Origin: Bryobacteraceae bacterium | GTDB lineage: Bacteria; Acidobacteriota; Terriglobia; Bryobacterales; Bryobacteraceae | Reading direction: 5' to 3' | Assembly: GCA_026002875.1 (NCBI GenBank) | Contig: BPGE01000001.1 | Location: 1,674,001 to 1,738,000, forward strand | DNA length: 64,000 bases | In this document: positions 61,940 through 64,000 of the stretch, in pieces | Layout of the letters: each line of letters starts with the position of its first letter | How positions within the stretch are numbered: position 1 is the first letter of the stretch | The notes under the pieces: generated by a model | Databases searched by the model: none | What the model was told of the DNA's origin: nothing | The model's input: only the letters and a program-made list of their open reading frames with translations | Made by a program: the position numbers and the translations under genes

Positions 61940-62919
61940 TGCGCCTCCTCCAGCGCCTGCAGGAACGCCGCGCGCAAGGCCGGAAACGTGGCCCGGTGAT
62001 CGCCGCAGAAGTAGAAGCTCTCGCCGCCGTCGGCCACCGTGCGCACCAGCATCGTCTTGTGCGGGCGGAAGTAGTAGCCGGGATCGGTCTTCGGCAGCTC
62101 CTTGCGGAAGTCTCCCTGAATCGGGACCAGATCAAACACGGCGGTCGTAAAATGTTTGATCTCCCGCCCCTCCTGATGCGCCACGTTGCGCGCCATCGCC
62201 AGCGCCTTCAGATACACCTCCGGTCCCATGATCGCCGAGCCGAACGACAGCAGCAGGCCGCCCTCGAGGTTTTCGACGACGCGCGCGAAGATCAGGAAAT
62301 CCCGGTAGCTGGTTTCCCCCAGCGCCGCGCCGTCGCAGTTGGGGTGCTCGTGCAGGATGTCGTAGCCGATGCCCGCATGGATGGTGACAGGGACGCCGCA
62401 GCGCCAGGCAGCCGCCAGCACGCTCCAGTCCCGCCAGGGGAAGTCCGATTCGCAAATCCGCCTGCCGACGTGTTCGCCCAGCCCTTCGCCCGCGTCCGCC
62501 GCGTCGCGGATCCAGCCGTTGAGTTCGCCGGTCTCGCGCCAGAGCCCGAACTGGCCTTCGCGGATGTAGCGGGCGACGCTCTCGGTGGTCGCTCCGATCC
62601 GCGCCAGCTCGTAATCGTGGATCATCCCCGCCCCGTTCATGGCGATGACGGACAGCGCGCCGCGCTCGAGCAGATCGATGATGTGGCGGTTCGTCCCCGC
62701 CCGCAGCAGATGCGCCCCCATCATGAGGATGCGCGCCGCCCCGCGCCGCTGCGCCGCCGCCCAGCGCTGCGCCACGGCCGGCAGGTCCGGGTGCCGGAAT
62801 TCCGGCGCCGGATCTTCGAGCCGGAGCCAGCGGCTGATGTCGAGATCATGCGCCCGTTCCCCCAGCGGAAGGATCCGCAGCCGGGACCGGTCGAAGAGGG
62901 GGTAGCGGGAGGACATCAC
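61936..62919 (-). CDS. Enzyme of unknown function heading a heptose-type operon
   Basis: 327 residues, no signal peptide. Distinct stretches are RILMMGAHLLRAGTNRHIID, IAMNGAGMIHDYELARIG, TIHAGIGYDILHEHPNCDGA and LLLSFGSAIMGPEVYLKALA. The Rossmann-like pattern with conserved His/Asp/Gly faintly recalls deoxyhypusine-synthase-like proteins, but I cannot confirm this. First gene of a four-gene overlapping operon with PfkB and ROK kinases and GmhA, so it probably acts on a sugar phosphate or nucleotide sugar in that pathway. Confidence 0.6.
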   Translation of the reverse strand: MMSSRYPLFDRSRLRILPLGERAHDLDISRWLRLEDPAPEFRHPDLPAVAQRWAAAQRRGAARILMMGAHLLRAGTNRHIIDLLERGALSVIAMNGAGMIHDYELARIGATTESVARYIREGQFGLWRETGELNGWIRDAADAGEGLGEHVGRRICESDFPWRDWSVLAAAWRCGVPVTIHAGIGYDILHEHPNCDGAALGETSYRDFLIFARVVENLEGGLLLSFGSAIMGPEVYLKALAMARNVAHQEGREIKHFTTAVFDLVPIQGDFRKELPKTDPGYYFRPHKTMLVRTVADGGESFYFCGDHRATFPALRAAFLQALEEAQ

Positions 62920-62968
62920 AAACGGTACAACATTTCAGTAAATCACATTCAGGACCAGAAACGCAGTT

Positions 62969-63637
62969 TCACATCCAATATTCGAAACGGCCAGTGGCCA
63001 GCACCCAGGCGCACAGGCAGGCGTTGGTGACCGCATGGGCCAGGATCAGATCGCCGAGACACTTTGTCCGGACCATCCAGGCATTGTAGGCGAGGCCCGC
63101 CAGCAGGCCGACTTCCCAGTACGGGCCGTGCTCCAGAGCGAAGAGGACGGCGGTGATCCAGAAGGCGCGCGCGTGCCAGGAGCCGAGCGGGACACGCTCG
63201 AAATCGGCGTTCTCGATCCAGCGCATCAGCCAGCCGCGCCAGAACAGCTCCTCGACGACGGGCACCAGAATCACGGCGCGGGCTGTGCGCAGCGCCACGG
63301 CGGCCGGGTCCTGCCAGACGCCGGCAGGCAAGCGGCCGCCCGCCTCGCCGAGCAGCGGGTTGGAAAACAGCCAGTGCGCGCGCCATCCCGGCCAGATCGT
63401 ATCGGGGGCGATCCACAGCAGGAAGACGCCTGCGCCGAGGGCGATGGACAACCACGGCGCGCGCGCCTCGAAACGCAGAAGCCTGCGGCTGAAAATCCAG
63501 ACGCACGCCAGTCCGGAAAACAGCCAGAAGGCCAGCTCGGCGCGCAGCGGCAGCGCCAGCTTCGGCAATACGGCCAGGCAGAGGATGAAATACAGGAACG
63601 GCGCCACCCAGGGCGCGGCAGGGTGCTTGAGGCTCAT
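62969..63637 (-). CDS. CPBP/CAAX-type membrane protease (PEP-CTERM-associated type)
   Basis: 222 residues, about seven TM segments. The Abi/CPBP motifs are present: EELFWRGWLMRW (motif 1, EExxxR), ALEHGPYWEVGLLAGLAYN (motif 2 His) and LILAHAVTNACLCAW (motif 3 His). Size and motif form resemble the CAAX-protease-related family that accompanies exosortase systems. The TPR gene next to it, 8 bp away on the same strand, is of the kind found in the same systems. No exosortase gene is in the window. Confidence 0.82.
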   Translation of the reverse strand: MSLKHPAAPWVAPFLYFILCLAVLPKLALPLRAELAFWLFSGLACVWIFSRRLLRFEARAPWLSIALGAGVFLLWIAPDTIWPGWRAHWLFSNPLLGEAGGRLPAGVWQDPAAVALRTARAVILVPVVEELFWRGWLMRWIENADFERVPLGSWHARAFWITAVLFALEHGPYWEVGLLAGLAYNAWMVRTKCLGDLILAHAVTNACLCAWVLATGRFEYWM

Positions 63638-63645
63638 AAACCAGC

Positions 63646-64000
63646 TCAGCCGGCGCGCGACAGGGCTTCCCGGATCTTCTGCTCGTCCTCTTTCGATGGA
63701 TTCAGGGAAAGCGCCGTCTGCAGGCTCTGGCGGGCGGCGGTGCGGTCGCCTTTCTGCAGCAGCGCGAGCCCGAGGTGGTAGTGGAACAGCGGATTGCGCG
63801 GCTGCTTCGCGATCAGGGGCTTGAGCAGGGAGATCGCCGTGTCGTTCAGGTTCTTGCGGATGTAGACCCAGGCGAGGGTGTCGACCACGTCGTCGCTGGT
63901 GGGCGCGCGCTGCTGCGCGCGCTGGGCGTAGGTGAGGGCGGTGTCGAGATCCTTGCCCATGTCGGCGTAGCGGTAGGCCAGATTGTTCAGCGCGATCAGA
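63646..64000 (-). CDS. TPR-repeat protein, C-terminal part only
   Basis: 118 codons visible; the gene continues past the window edge. Three tetratricopeptide repeats are seen: ALNNLAYRYADMGKDLDTAL, DDVVDTLAWVYIRKNLNDTA and PLFHYHLGLALLQKGDRTAA. The D(T)LAWVYIRK element and its position resemble the end of PEP-CTERM-system TPR lipoproteins. Such proteins act as scaffolds at the envelope. The short spacing to the CPBP protease suggests one operon. Confidence 0.75.
   Translation of the reverse strand, partial: LIALNNLAYRYADMGKDLDTALTYAQRAQQRAPTSDDVVDTLAWVYIRKNLNDTAISLLKPLIAKQPRNPLFHYHLGLALLQKGDRTAARQSLQTALSLNPSKEDEQKIREALSRAG

Overview
The window is a GC-rich (about 65%) bacterial chromosome segment. 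I infer Acidobacteriota, order Bryobacterales (Solibacter/Bryobacter-like). The reasons are two Oar-type TonB receptors with carboxypeptidase-regulatory N-termini, a glucosyl-3-phosphoglycerate synthase-like gene, an FCD-type GntR regulator beside sugar/acid catabolism, CPBP-protease and TPR genes of the PEP-CTERM type, and the overall gene style. No rRNA gene is present to fix the taxonomy.

Layout. 0-12.3 kb holds mostly housekeeping genes: the tail of a thioredoxin-fold gene, a hemerythrin, a secreted tandem RidA-like protein, a 2-keto-3-deoxygluconate kinase, a membrane glycosyltransferase, rpmF-plsX-dsbD on the minus strand, a convergent gpgS/mpgP-like osmolyte pair, and a NarL-type two-component system. 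12.3-17.2 kb holds hairpin-repeat arrays around a secreted protein of unknown function, tRNA-Glu(CTC), a secreted protein made of seven 16-residue repeats, and an ExeA-like ATPase. 17.2-22.4 kb is a five-gene type III-A CRISPR effector module (cas10-csm2-csm3-csm4-csm5) with no array, cas6, cas1/2 or ancillary nuclease; its Cas10 is unusually short. 22.7-30.8 kb is an Oar-like TonB receptor, then an FCD GntR regulator divergent from an MFS permease / beta-decarboxylating dehydrogenase / DUF6282 / Asp-Glu racemase operon, probably an acid-catabolism unit.

30.8-36.5 kb is an accessory island: three families of small hairpin repeats, a MITE-like insertion, an IS with a broken transposase, and a phage-type DUF669 gene. 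Inverted composite repeat clusters lie on either side of it. 36.5-41.2 kb holds an isolated nuoB, flaG-fliS, murQ, erpA, and an ECF sigma / anti-sigma / Spy-like operon. 41.5-42.4 kb is a 16-unit array of palindromes whose stems covary. 42.5-51.3 kb carries a split transketolase, hemB, a decayed TonB receptor, an MDR dehydrogenase, a zinc-ribbon protein and alpha-glucan phosphorylase. 51.5-58.6 kb has an Rrf2 regulator, a cobalamin salvage/uptake cluster (CobQ-like, CobD-like, frameshifted BtuF-like, ATPase, permease) and a MacB/Lol-type ABC pair. 58.7-64 kb has a polysaccharide deacetylase, a heptose-type operon (SIS isomerase, ROK kinase, PfkB kinase, unknown enzyme), a CPBP protease and the end of a TPR protein.

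The points most worth a second look are the minimal Csm module, the covarying hairpin arrays with CRISPR-like spacing, and the secreted 16-residue repeat protein.
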